Source: Penium margaritaceum
Lineage: Eukaryota > Streptophyta > Zygnematophyceae > Desmidiales > Peniaceae
NCBI GenBank assembly: GCA_023375785.1
Contig: SZWC01003622.1
Span: forward strand, 128,760 to 192,759
Length of the DNA stretch: 64,000 nt
Reading direction: 5' to 3'
The position numbers and the translations under genes were made by a program. Positions 48,830 to 60,670 of this stretch are shown here, piece by piece (within the stretch, counting starts at the first letter, position 1; the number at the start of each line of letters is the position of its first letter). Below the pieces are notes generated by a model. It did not search any database. It was not told the DNA's origin and saw nothing but the letters and a program-made list of their open reading frames with translations.

Positions 48830-50747
48830 CAACCAGTTCGCACCACTCCGCAACCTGTTCGCACCACTCCGCAACCAGTTCGCACCACTCGGCAACCAGT
48901 TCGCACCACTCTGCAACTAGTTCGCACCACGCCATAACCAGGTCGCACCACACCGCAACCAGTTCGCACCACTCCGCAACCAGGTCGCACCACGCCGCAG
49001 CCAGTTCGCACCACGCTGCAACCAGTTCGCACCACTCTGCAACAAGTTCGCACCACTCCGCAACCAGTTCGCACCGCTCCGCAACCAGTTCGCACCACTC
49101 CGCAACCTGTTCGCACCACTCCGCAACCAGTTCGCACCACTCGGCAACCAGTTCGCACCACTCTGCAACTAGTTCGCACCACGCCATAACCAGGTCGCAC
49201 CACACCGCAACCAGTTCGCACCACTCCGCAACCAGGTCGCACCACGCCGCAGCCAGTTCGCACCACGCTGCAACCAGTTCGCACCACTCTGCAACAAGTT
49301 CGCACCACTCCGCAACCAGTTCGCACCGCTCCGCAACCAGTTCGCACCACTCCGCAACCTGTTCGCACCACTCCGCAACCAGTTCGCACCACTCGGCAAC
49401 CAGTTCGCACCACTCTGCAACTAGTTCGCACCACGCCATAACCAGGTCGCACCACACCGCAACCAGTTCGCACCACTCCGCAACCAGGTCGCACCACGCC
49501 GCAGCCAGTTCGCACCACGCTGCAACCAGTTCGCACCACTCTGCAACAAGTTCGCACCACTCCGCAACCAGTTCGCACCGCTCCGCAACCAGTTCGCACC
49601 ACTCCGCAACCTGTTCGCACCACTCCGCAACCAGTTCGCACCACTCGGCAACCAGTTCGCACCACTCTGCAACTAGTTCGCACCACGCCATAACCAGGTC
49701 GCACCACACCGCAACCAGTTCGCACCACTCCGCAACCAGGTCGCACCACGCCGCAGCCAGTTCGCACCACGCTGCAACCAGTTCGCACCACTCTGCAACA
49801 AGTTCGCACCACTCCGCAACCAGTTCGCACCGCTCCGCAACCAGTTCGCACCACTCCGCAACCTGTTCGCACCACTCCGCAACCAGTTCGCACCACTCGG
49901 CAACCAGTTCGCACCACTCTGCAACTAGTTCGCACCACGCCATAACCAGGTCGCACCACACCGCAACCAGTTCGCACCACTCCGCAACCAGGTCGCACCA
50001 CGCCGCAGCCAGTTCGCACCACGCTGCAACCAGTTCGCACCACTCTGCAACAAGTTCGCACCACTCCGCAACCAGTTCGCACCGCTCCGCAACCAGTTCG
50101 CACCACTCCGCAACCTGTTCGCACCACTCCGCAACCAGTTCGCACCACTCGGCAACCAGTTCGCACCACTCTGCAACTAGTTCGCACCACGCCATAACCA
50201 GGTCGCACCACACCGCAACCAGTTCGCACCACTCCGCAACCAGGTCGCACCACGCCGCAGCCAGTTCGCACCACGCTGCAACCAGTTCGCACCACTCTGC
50301 AACAAGTTCGCACCACTCCGCAACCAGTTCGCACCGCTCCGCAACCAGTTCGCACCACTCCGCAACCTGTTCGCACCACTCCGCAACCAGTTCGCACCAC
50401 TCGGCAACCAGTTCGCACCACTCTGCAACTAGTTCGCACCACGCCATAACCAGGTCGCACCACACCGCAACCAGTTCGCACCACTCCGCAACCAGGTCGC
50501 ACCACGCCGCAGCCAGTTCGCACCACGCTGCAACCAGTTCGCACCACTCTGCAACAAGTTCGCACCACTCCGCAACCAGTTCGCACCGCTCCGCAACCAG
50601 TTCGCACCACTCCGCAACCTGTTCGCACCACTCCGCAACCAGTTCGCACCACTCGGCAACCAGTTCGCACCACTCTGCAACTAGTTCGCACCACGCCATA
50701 ACCAGGTCGCACCACACCGCAACCAGTTCGCACCACTCCGCAACCAG
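48830..50747 (+). repeat. 252-bp higher-order repeat (12 x 21 bp), about 7.6 copies
   Basis: Seven consecutive 252-bp blocks from 48917 to 50680 read identically, each marked by CTAGTTCGCACCACGCCATA. Partial copies lie at both ends. Such uniformity against the diverged surroundings means a recent amplification. Confidence 0.95.
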
Positions 50748-52466
50748 TTGAGACCACTCCGCAACCAGTTCGCACCACTCCGCAACCAGTTCGCACCAGT
50801 CCGCAACCAGTTCGCACCAGTTTCAACAAGTTTGCACCACTCCGGATCCAGTTCTTTCCACTCCGCAACCAGGTCGTACCACGCCGCAACCAGTTCGCAC
50901 CACGCCGCAATCAGTTGGCGCCACTCTACAACCAGTTCGCACCACTCCGCAACCAGTTCGCACCTCTCCGCAACCTGTTCGCACAGCTCCGCGACCAGTT
51001 CGCACCACTCCGCAACCAGTTTGCACCACCCCGCAACTATTTCGCACCACTCCACAACCAGTTCGCACCACTCCGCAACCAGTTGGCACCACTCCGCAAC
51101 CAGTTCCCACCACTCCGCAACCAGGTCGCACCACTCCGCAACCAGTTCGCACCACTCCGCAACCAGTTCGCACCACTCCGCAACCAGTTTCCAGCACTCC
51201 CCAGCCAGTTCGCACCACTCCGCAACCAGTTCCCACCACTCCGCAACCAGGTCGCACCACGCCGCAACCTGTTTGCACCACTCCGTAACCACTTTGCACC
51301 ACTCCACAACCAGTTCCCACCACTCCGCAACCAGTTCACACCACTCTGCAACCCATTCGCACCACTCCGCAACCAGTTCGCACCACTCCGCAACCAGTTT
51401 GCACCACTCCGCAACCAGTTCGCGCCATTCCGCAACCAGTTTGCACCACTCCGCAACCGGTTAGCACCACTGCGCAACCAGTTCGCACCACTCCGCAACC
51501 AGTTTGCACCACACCGCAAGCAGTTCGCACCACTCCGCAACCAGTTCGCACCCCTCCGCAACCAGTTCGGACCACTCCGCAACGCGTTCGCACCGCTCCG
51601 CAACCAGTTCGCACCACTCCGCAACGCGTTTGCACCACTCCACAATCAGTTCGCACCAATCCGCAACCAGTTTGCACCACTCTGCAACTAGTTTGCACCA
51701 CGCCGCAACCAGGTCGCACCACACGGCAACCAGTTTGCAACACTCCGCAACCAGTTCACACCACTCCGCATCCAGTTCGCACCACTCCGCAACCAGTTTG
51801 CACCACTCCGCAACCAGTTCGCACCACTTTCAACAAGTTCGCACCACTCCGGAACCAGTTCTTTCCACTCCGCAACCAGGTCGTACCACGCCGCAACCAG
51901 TTCACACCACGCCGCAATCAGTTGGCGCCACTGTGCAACCAGTTCGCACGACTCCGCAACCAGTTCGCACCACTCCGCAACCAGTTCGTACCTCTCCGCA
52001 ACCTGTTCGCACAACTCCACGACCAGTTTGCAGCACTCCGCAACCAGTTTGCACCACCCCGCAACCATTTCGCACCTCTCCGCAACCAGTTCGCATCACT
52101 CCGCAACCAGTTCGAACCACTCCGCAACAAGATCCCACCACTCCGCAACCAGGTCGTACCACTCCGCAACCAGTTTCCACCACTCCCCAACCAGGTTGCA
52201 CCACTCCGCAACCAGTTCCCACCACTCCGCAACCAGTTTGCACCACGCCGCAACCAGTTCGCACCACTCCGTAACCACATTGCACCACTCCACAACCAGT
52301 TCCCACCACTCCGCAACCAGTTCACACCACTCCGCAACCAGTTTGCATCACTCCACAACCAATTCGCACCACTGCGCAACCAGTTCGCACCACTCCGTAA
52401 CCAGTTCGCACCACTCCGCCACCAGTTCGCACCACTCCTCAACCAGTTCGCACCACTCCGCAACCA

Positions 52467-53030
52467 GTGCCCACCACTCCGCAATCAGTTTGCACCACCA
52501 CGCAACTAGTTCGCACCACTCCGCAACCTGTTCGCAGCACTCTGCAACCAGTTCGTACCACACTACAACCAGTTCGCACCTCTCCACAACCTTTTCGCAC
52601 CAGTCTGCAACCTGTTCGCACCACTCCGCAACCAGCTCGCACCACTCCGCAACCAGTTTGCACCACTCAGCAAGCAGTTCGCACCACTCCGCAACGAGTT
52701 CGCACCACTCCGTAACCTGTTTGCACCACTCCGCAACCAGTTCGCACCATTCCGCACCCACTTCGCACCATTCCGCAACCAGTTCGCACCACTCCGCAAC
52801 CAGTTTGCACCACTCCGCCACTTGTTCGCACCACTCCGCAACTAGTTCGCACCACTCCACAACCTACTTGCACCACTCCACAACCAGTTTGCACCACTCC
52901 GCAACCAGTTTGCACCACTCCGCCACCTGTTCGCACCACTCCGCAACCAGTTCGCACCAGTCCGCAACCAGTGCCCACCACTCCGCAATCAGTTTGCACC
53001 ACCACGCAACTAGTTCGCACCACTCCGCAA
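52467..53030 (+). repeat. 504-bp duplication in satellite D
   Basis: The rare string CCACCACTCCGCAATCAGTT followed by TGCACCACCACGCAACTAG starts at about 52470 and again 504 bp later (24 x 21 bp). A related copy is at about 55152. Confidence 0.8.
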
Positions 53031-53479
53031 CCAGTTCGCACCACTCCGCAACCAGTTTGCACCACTCCGCAACCAGTTTGCACCACTTCGCAACCACTTT
53101 GCACCACTCCGCAACCACTTCACACCACTCCGCAACCACTTCGCACCACTCCACAACCAGTTTGCACCACTCCACAACCAGTTCGCACCACTCCGCAACC
53201 AGTTCGCACCACTCCGCAACTAGTTTGCACCACTCTGCAACCTGTTTGCACCACTCCGCAGCCAGTTTGCACCACTCCGCAACCAGTTCGGACCATTCCG
53301 CAACAACTTTGCACCACTCTGCAAACCGTTAGCACCACTCCGCAACCAGTTCGCACCACTCCGCAGCCAGTTCGCACCACTCCGCAACCAGTTCGCACCA
53401 CTCCGCAACCAGTTCGCACCACTCCGCAACCAGTTCACACCACTCCGCAACCAGTTCACACCACTCCGCAACCAGTTCG

Positions 53480-54260
53480 CACCACTCCGCAGCCAGTTCG
53501 CACCACTCCGCAACCAGTTCGCACCGCTCCGCAACCAGTTCGCACCACTCCGCAACCAGTTCGCATCACTCCGCAACCAGTTCGCACCACTCCGCAACCG
53601 GTTCGCACCACTCCGCAACCTGTTCGCACCACTCCGCAACCTATTCCCACCACTTCACAATCATTTCGCACCACTACACAACCAGTTCGGACCACTCTGC
53701 AACCAGTTCGGACCACTCCGCAGCCAGTTCGCACCACTCCGCAACCAGTTCGCACCGCTCCGCAACCAGTTCGCACCACTCCGCAACCAGTTCGCATCAC
53801 TCCGCAACCAGTTCGCACCACTCCGCAACCGGTTCGCACCACTCCGCAACCTGTTCGCACCACTCCGCAACCTATTCCCACCACTTCACAATCATTTCGC
53901 ACCACTACACAACCAGTTCGGACCACTCTGCAACCAGTTCGGACCACTCCGCAGCCAGTTCGCACCACTCCGCAACCAGTTCGCACCGCTCCGCAACCAG
54001 TTCGCACCACTCCGCAACCAGTTCGCATCACTCCGCAACCAGTTCGCACCACTCCGCAACCGGTTCGCACCACTCCGCAACCTGTTCGCACCACTCCGCA
54101 ACCTATTCCCACCACTTCACAATCATTTCGCACCACTACACAACCAGTTCGGACCACTCTGCAACCAGTTCGGACCACTCCGCAGCCAGTTCGCACCACT
54201 CCGCAACCAGTTCGCACCGCTCCGCAACCAGTTCGCACCACTCCGCAACCAGTTCGCACC
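53480..54260 (+). repeat. 231-bp higher-order repeat (11 x 21 bp), about 3.3 copies
   Basis: Blocks at about 53661, 53892 and 54123 are spaced exactly 231 bp apart and share CCTATTCCCACCACTTCACA. The first two agree fully in the compared stretch; the third diverges near 54250. Confidence 0.93.
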
Positions 54261-57200
54261 CCTCCGCAACCAGTTCGGACCACTCCGCAACCAGTTCGCA
54301 CCGCTCCGCAACCAGTTCGCACCACTCCGCAACCAGTTTGCACCACTCCGCAATCAGTTCGCACCAATCCGCAACCAGTTCGCACCACTCTGCAACTACT
54401 TCGCACCACGCCGCAACCAGGTCGCACCACACCCCAACCAGTTCGCACCACTCCTCAACCAGTTGACACCACTCCGCAACCAGTTCGCACCACTCCGCAA
54501 CCAGTTCGACCACTCCGCAACCAGTTCGCACCACTTTCAACAAGTTTGCACCACTCCGGAACCAGTTCTTCCCACTCCGCAACCAGGTCGTACCACGCCG
54601 CAACCAGTTCGCACCACGCCGCAATTAGTTGGCGCCACTCTTCAACCAGTTCGCACCATTCCGCAGCAGTTCGCACCACTCCGCAACCAGTTCGCACCTC
54701 TCCACAACCTGTTCGCACCACTCCGCGACCAGTTCGCACCACTCCGCAACCAGTTTGCACCACCCCGCAACCATTTCAAACCACTCCGCAACCAGTTCGC
54801 ACCACTCCGCAACCAGTTCGCACCACTCTGCAACAAGTTCCAACCACTCCGCAACCAGTTCACACCACTCTGCAACCAGTTTCCGCCACTCCCCAACCAG
54901 TTCGCACCACTCCGCAACCAGTTCCCACCACTCCGCAACCAGTTCGCACCACGCCGCGACCAGTTCGCACCACTCCGTAACCATTTTGCACCACTCCACA
55001 ACCAGTTCCCACCACACCGCAACCAGTTCACACCACTCCGCAACCATTTTGCACCACTCCACAACCAATTCGCACCACTACGCAACCAGTTCGCACCACT
55101 CCGTAACTAGTTCGCACCACTCCGCAACCAGTTCGCACCACTCCGCAACCCGTGCCCACCACTCCGCAATCAGTTCGCACAACCACGCAACTAGTTCGCA
55201 CCACTCCCCAACCAGTTCGCACCACTCCGCAACCAGTTTGCACCACTCCGCAGCCTGTTCGCACCACTTCTCAACCATTTGCACCACTCGGCAACCAGTT
55301 TGCACCACTCCACAACCAGTTTGCACCACTCTGCAACCAGTTCGCACCACTCCACAACCACTTGCACCAATCCGCAACCAGTTCGCACCCCTCCGCAACC
55401 AGTTCGCACCAGTCCGCAAGACGTTTGCACCACTCCGCAACCAGTTCGCACCACTTCACACCCAGTTCGCACCACTTTGCAACCAGTTCGCATCACTCCG
55501 CAACCAGTTCACACCACTCCTCAACCAGTTTGCACCACTCCGCAACCAGTTTGCACCACTCTGGAACGAGTTCGCACCACTTCGCATCCAGTTCACACCA
55601 CTCCGCAACCAGTTCGCACCACTCCGCAACAAGTTCGCACCCCTCCACAACCAGTTCGGACCACTCCGCAACGAGTTCGCACCGCTCCGCAACCAGTTTG
55701 CACCACTCCGCAACCAGTTCCCATCACCCCGCAACCAGTTCGCACCACCAGGCAACCAGTTCTCACCAGTCAGCAACCAGTTCGCACCACTCCACAACCA
55801 GTTCGTACCACTCCGCAACCAGTTCGCACCTCTCCATAACCAGTTTGCACCACTCCGCAACCTGTTTGCACAACTCCGCAACCAGCTCGCACCACTCCAC
55901 AACCAGTTCGCACCACTCCGCAAACAGTTCGCACCACTCTGCAACTCGTTTGCACCACTCCGCAACCAGTTCGCACCACTCCGCAGCCAGTTCACACCAC
56001 TCCGCAACCAGTTCACACCACTCAACCCGTTTGCACCACTCCGCAACCAGTTCGCACCATTCCTCAACCAGTTCGTACCTCTGGGCAACCAATTCGCACC
56101 ACTCATCAGTTCGCACGACTCCGAAACCAGTTCGCACCACTCCGCAACCAGTTCACTCCACTCCGCAACCAGTTTGCACCACTCCGCAACCAGTTCGCAC
56201 CACTCGGCAACTAGATCGCACCACTCCTCAACCAGTTCACACCAGTCCGCGACCCTTTTGCACCACTCCACAACCTCTTCGCACCACTCCTCAACCAGTT
56301 TGCACCACTCCTCAACCAGTTCGCACCACTCCGCAACCAGTTGGCAGCATTCCGCAACCAGTTCGCACCACGGGGCAACCAGTTCGCACCACTCCGCAAC
56401 CATTTCGCACCACTTTGCAACCAGTTCCCACCGTTCCGCAACCAGTTCGCACCACACCGCAACCAGTTCGCACCAGTCCGCAACCAGTTCGCACCACTCC
56501 GCAACCAGTTCACACCACTCCGCAACCAGTTCGCACCACTCCGCAACCAGTTCGCACCACTCGGCAACCAGTTTGTACCACCCCGCAACTTGTTCGCACC
56601 ACTCCGCAACCATTTTGCCCCAATGCGCAACCAGTTTGCACCACTCCGCAACCAGTTCGCACCTCTCCGCAACCAGTTCGCACCACTCCGCGACCAGTTC
56701 GCACCACTCAGCGACTAGTTCTCACCACCCCGCAACCAGTTTGCACAACTCCGCAACCAGTCCGCACCTCTCCGCAACCAGTTCGCACCACTCCGCAACC
56801 AGATCGCACTACACCGCTACCAGTTCGCACCATTCCGCAACCATTTCGCACCACTCCGCAACCAGTTCGCACCACTCTGCAACCAGTTTGCACCACTCCG
56901 TGACCAGTTCGCACCACTCGGCAACCAGTTCGCACCACTCCGCAACCAGTTCGCGCCACTCCGCACCCACTTCGCAACTCTCCGAAACCAGTTCGCAGCA
57001 CTCCGCAACCAGTTCGCACCACTCTGCAACCAGTTAGTACCACTCCGCAACCATTTCGCACCTCTCCACAACAAGTTCGCACCACTCCGCAACCAGTTTG
57101 CACCACTCCCCAACCAGTTCACACCACTCCGCAACCAGTTCGCACCACTCCCCAACCAGTTCACACCACTCCACAAACAGTTCGCACCACTCCGCAACCA

Positions 57201-57505
57201 GTTCGCACCATCCCGCAACCAGGTCGCACCACTGCGCAACTAGTTCGCACCACTCCGCAACCAGTTCACACCAATCCGCAAACAGTTCGCACCACTCCGC
57301 AACCAGTTCGCACCACTCCGCAACCAGTTCGCACCACTCCACAACCAGTTCGCACCACTTCACAACCAGTTCGCACCACTCTGCAACCATTTCGCATCAC
57401 TCCACAACCAAGTCGCACCACTCCTCAACCAGTTTGCACCACTCCGCAACCAGTTCATACCACTCTGCAACAAGTTCGCACCACTCCGTATCGAGTTCGC
57501 ACCAC

Positions 57506-58809
57506 TGTCAGGCATACTTCGGCCGCAGCTCCGCAGGGAAGGCCCATCCGCGGGGAGGACCTGGGCAGCCTGAGATCCGTGCACAGAACGCTGGCTCTCA
57601 CGGACGCGGTTGAGCGAAGGGTAGCGCGGAATCTAGGAGCAGGGTGTCTGCAGGTTAGCACAATCACCTGCGGTGATTCCCCTACAGCCGAGCGCATGAA
57701 GCGGAGGAGGAGGAAAGCGGGAGGCAGTGGCGGGAAATCCGTGATACAAAGAGAACAAGGACGAGCCGCAGCAAGATCCGCGATCACTAACAGGGCGCAG
57801 GCAAGTCAGCGGATGGATCGAGCAATCAGGGGAGAAAACACCCAATCAGCATGAGTGATCGTGCATCAATCACGGAGGAGCCCCTGGAGACGCACCGCGG
57901 AAGACGTATATTCAAGGAAGATCACGAAGACCGCGTGCACGAGCCGCGGATGAAGAAGATGATTAGTGGAAGATATGCAGTGTGTTTGAAGGAAGAGACC
58001 CGCGGGGCGTAGCCGCACCGCGTGGAGTCCAAGTAGGAGGAAATGAAGATACCTTGAGAGGGATGAGACCGACGACGTTAGACACACCGTGCGGAGTCCC
58101 AAGTAGATATGACCTAGATGGCAATAGCACAATGCTAGCCCAGTCTTGCTTGCTTCCTTGAGCAATACTCTGCATTCATGTACTCTACCAAGTTTATCTG
58201 AGACATTAACTCGCTCTCCTCTGCGTTCATCACCCCACTGCCCCCGTGCCTTCCGTAGCTCATGGAGTCCTGTCCGCGGTCAGCGGGACTGTATGCGTGA
58301 AGAGCCAAAAGCTCGGATGAAGTGAGCTACCGGCGGTGCCTTTGCCTACACACATACGCGGAAGGAGGATTCCGCGGAGAGGAGCTGAAAGCCACGAGGT
58401 GGCGAGCTCACGTATGGCAAGAAGTGGACCACGGAGTGTCATTCATCGGTGAGGTTTGTGCGCAGAGATCGTGACATGCAGTCCGCGGAATTGTCAGTAG
58501 CTTGGAGCTGGTGTCTGTGTTCCGCTGCATACCTAGCTTGAGCAGTAGTGGTTGTGAGAAGTGCATATTCTGCGGATAGCGCGGAATAAGATCTGCGTAG
58601 AAAAGTAGAGGGCTCGGCAAAATTGGGGGTATAAGTGTGATGGTGCGGTGAGCGTGGACTGTTCCTTGCTCTTTGTTCAGCGGAACTGCAGGTAACATTC
58701 AGATCAGTCATTGACGTCGACAGCAAGCTTTATGTATCAGGATTGCAGGCGACGGCAGCAGCAGTCATCCGTGTGGTGCTTCTTGCCGCGCCGAGCCACC
58801 ACTTACTAA
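57506..58809. other. Unassigned unique sequence, CCGCGG-rich
   Basis: Starts TGTCAGGC exactly where satellite D ends; TGACA occurs at 58472-58476, so the first part could be an LTR of about 970 bp, but no primer site follows. Seven CCGCGG palindromes lie at 57548, 57895, 57944, 58000, 58274, 58372 and 58483. Only short frames are present (for example 57579-57854, Arg-rich). No gene recognised. Confidence 0.45.
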
Positions 58810-59950
58810 GGCGGCCAGGATTCCTCGCAAGTGCTCTCCCTTACCCCAGTCAGCTCCTCACCCGGCGCTGACCCACTGGTCCAACACCGTTGGGTGAACG
58901 ACTGGCTGGAGCAAGTGCACTGGCGTTGCATCATGGGCGCTCTGGGCGAACGTGTGGAAGTGGAGACAATATCCGACCATGGCAACCGTGGAACTAGCCA
59001 GTCCCTGCACGAGTCGGAGGGACAAGAGGCTGTGGTCACGGCACCACCGTGGTTTTCCGATCCCCAACCGTCATCAGAGCAGCACTCCGCTCGTGGAGGA
59101 TTCGAAGCCTATCACGGATTGGTCTACCGGCATCGTGGCGGGCAGCAGCCGTTGGTGGCTGGCAGCACAAAAGCGCAGCACCCACCTCCGCGAGCGCATC
59201 CACAAACTCTACTACAGAACCTCGAGGAACCAGGAACCATTGGGATCCCAGCAATGAACAACCAGCAGTCAATGATGGGCTTTCATCAGACAGGACCACC
59301 GGTTCCCGCGCTCGGGATGCCCCTGGACCCAAACCTATCGCGGCAACTGGCAAGGATGGTTCCAGAGGGTATGACGACGGGATCACCTGTAACTGGACAT
59401 CAGCAGCTGCAGATGGTCCCACCAACACTCCACCCAGGAAACGAGCTACTAGGGATACCGGTGCCCTCACAAATTTTAGGATCCGCGCAGTTGCCGGCAA
59501 ATCAACCTTCCCCGCATGTGGGAGCAACGGCGGTGGAATCCGGCGCACCCTCTCAAACAACGGGATTGCCACAGCCGCCGATGCACTTGTTGCAGCAGCC
59601 CCTAGGGGTCAGACAGGCAGGGGTGCCACTGCAGTCCTCCGCATCCGCAGCAGGGCCACAACAGATGCCTCTTCGGTTGAGCATGGGCGTACCGCTGATG
59701 GGAATACCCCCACATGTCATACCGAAGACACCGCCATAGCAGTAGGCGTACCCATCCCACGCGGCAACAAATGCGCCACAAGCAGGAGCACTACCGCATC
59801 CATCGGTACCTGGACTACCGACCCAGCAACCTTGGCAGCCCATGCCGCCGGCAGGAGTAGCAGTTCAGCCTCCTGTGAGGATGACACAGCCAGGGAATCA
59901 TGGTGGGGGCATTATTCATCAGGGAGCCCCAGCTCAACCAACGGGGACTC
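58810..59950 (+). pseudogene. Pro/Gln-rich reading frame, broken and cut by a copia LTR
   Basis: The frame is open from 58810 (after a TAA at 58807) to two stops, TAG at 59737-59739 and TAG at 59743-59745. The same low-complexity composition then continues in frame to 59950, where the LTR begins. The first ATG is at 58933. After an N-terminal part with WVNDWLEQVHWRCIMGALGE the protein is rich in Pro, Gln, Gly and Met (HQQLQMVPPTLHPGNELLG; QQPWQPMPPAGVAVQPPVRM). Both TAG codons stand in a run with CAG, so CAG-to-TAG changes are the simplest cause. No domain recognised. Prion-like, transcription-factor or retroelement gag linkers can look like this. Other open frames over the same DNA (59049-60047 plus, 59036-59572 minus) are taken as shadows. 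Confidence 0.45.
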
Positions 59951-60092
59951 TGTTGAATATTTTTGCCCCTTGTTCAAGTCTTGTACGACGGATCAGGAAT
60001 GCTCTGCCCCTTGTGGAGGTATGACCCCGGGATTTGTTGTAGGGTGACTCAACTATGCTCTGTCTCGTGTGAGATATGACCTGTGAGTACAT

Positions 60093-60170
60093 TATGTATG
60101 TGAGTGGTTAAGTTGGCCATTTTGTTGATTTGGCCAAGTGAGAGGTCATGAGTTCGATCCTGGCTCTATG
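60093..60170 (+). other. tRNA-like segment inside the copia LTR
   Basis: TGAGTGGTTAAG (60101-60112) is the D-arm and A-box string of class II tRNAs (Ser/Leu type), though the match to the strict A-box pattern is partial. GTTCGATCC (60152-60160) is a perfect B box. GGCCA (60116-60120) pairs with TGGCC (60131-60135) around an 11-base loop, like an anticodon arm. The T stem pairs poorly, so no functional tRNA. Confidence 0.6.
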
Positions 60171-60359
60171 CACATCTTGATTGTTTTAGAAGCTTCCAAG
60201 AAAGATAGTCCGTTGCTTTTGGGAAGCAACACGACTGATCAGTCACCTTGGCACAAGGATGTTTATGTGTCAAGCCCACAATGCAAGTTTCTTGGTGATG
60301 TGGCAGGGTCAGGCCAGTTCTCAGGAATGTGCTTTTGAGTTCTAGGACTGTAAAGCCAG

Positions 60360-60369
60360 CTATAAAAGG
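60360..60369 (+). promoter_or_regulatory. TATA box of the copia LTR
   Basis: CTATAAAAGG, about 410 bp into the LTR, as expected for a pol II promoter at the U3/R border. Confidence 0.75.
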
Positions 60370-60524
60370 ACTTGTATTGCATGCTGATCAATTAACCCTT
60401 GCTTGATGCTCTCTTGTGTATTGACGACTTGAGCTCTTCTTGAGATGTAATGCTAAGGTGTTAGTACTCTTGAAGGTGAAGTGTATGCCTGATTAAGTTT
60501 GGGATGCATGACACATGTCAACAA

Positions 60525-60538
60525 TGGAAGAAGGCCTA
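60525..60538 (+). promoter_or_regulatory. Candidate primer-binding site
   Basis: TGGAAGAAGGCCTA, one base after the LTR end. It starts with TGG (complement of the tRNA CCA end) but is not the usual initiator-Met site, and the tRNA is not identified. Confidence 0.4.
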
Positions 60539-60576
60539 AAAACCTTTGTGAGCTTTTCGGTTTCGTGGCTTCTCTG

Positions 60577-60629
60577 CCAGAGGTGGTTAGCTTAGTAGCT
60601 AACAAAGGGTTATGGACCCACTCCTCTGG
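60577..60629 (+). other. Leader hairpin 1 (nested stems)
   Basis: CCAGAGG (60577) pairs with CCTCTGG (60623). Inside it GTTAGCT (60586) pairs with AGCTAAC (60597) around TAGT. Lies in the untranslated leader between LTR and gag. Confidence 0.6.
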
Positions 60630-60670
60630 TTAGGGAAGCTTCACGCACGCAACCGCTAAGGTCAAAAGCA

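Larger units (their letters stand above)
50816..55030 (+). repeat. Three dispersed copies of a larger satellite D block
   Basis: The distinctive TTTCAACAAGTTTGCACCAC...GGAACCAGTTCTT...GCAATCAGTTGGCGCC series starts near 50820, 51829 and 54535. The first two are about 1008 bp apart (48 x 21, or 4 x 252). Confidence 0.8.
47701..57505 (+). repeat. Satellite D array (21-bp unit)
   Basis: About 467 units of a 21-bp repeat; 20 of its bases read CCGCAACCAGTTCGCACCAC, followed by T. Seven codons per unit give long open frames on both strands (TTPQPVR, SATSSHH and PLRNQFA on the plus strand; VRTGCGV, AEWCELV and RSGANWL on the minus strand), none with signs of being a gene. It contains higher-order repeats of 252 and 231 bp and larger duplications listed separately. 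It ends at TGTCAGGC (57506), where unique sequence starts. Confidence 0.97.
59951..60523 (+). mobile_element. 5' LTR of the copia element
   Basis: 573 bp with perfect 6-bp inverted ends, TGTTGA...TCAACA. It lies inside the Pro/Gln-rich frame. Contains a tRNA-like segment (60093-60170) and a TATA box (60360-60369). Confidence 0.8.

Noticed and set aside
47701-57505. Giant open frames of 600-800 codons in satellite D, on both strands
   Set aside because: The 21-bp period is seven codons, so open frames arise automatically in several frames on both strands at once. They end at random unit mutations and have no unique N- or C-terminal parts.
59049-60047. Long Ser/Thr/Ala-rich plus-strand frame overlapping the Pro/Gln-rich frame
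   Set aside because: It crosses the LTR boundary and has no protein-like features. Taken as the shadow of the frame starting at 58810.
60093-60170. Functional class II tRNA in the copia LTR
   Set aside because: The D-arm and B box are tRNA-like, but the T stem has mismatches and the anticodon loop is 11 bases.
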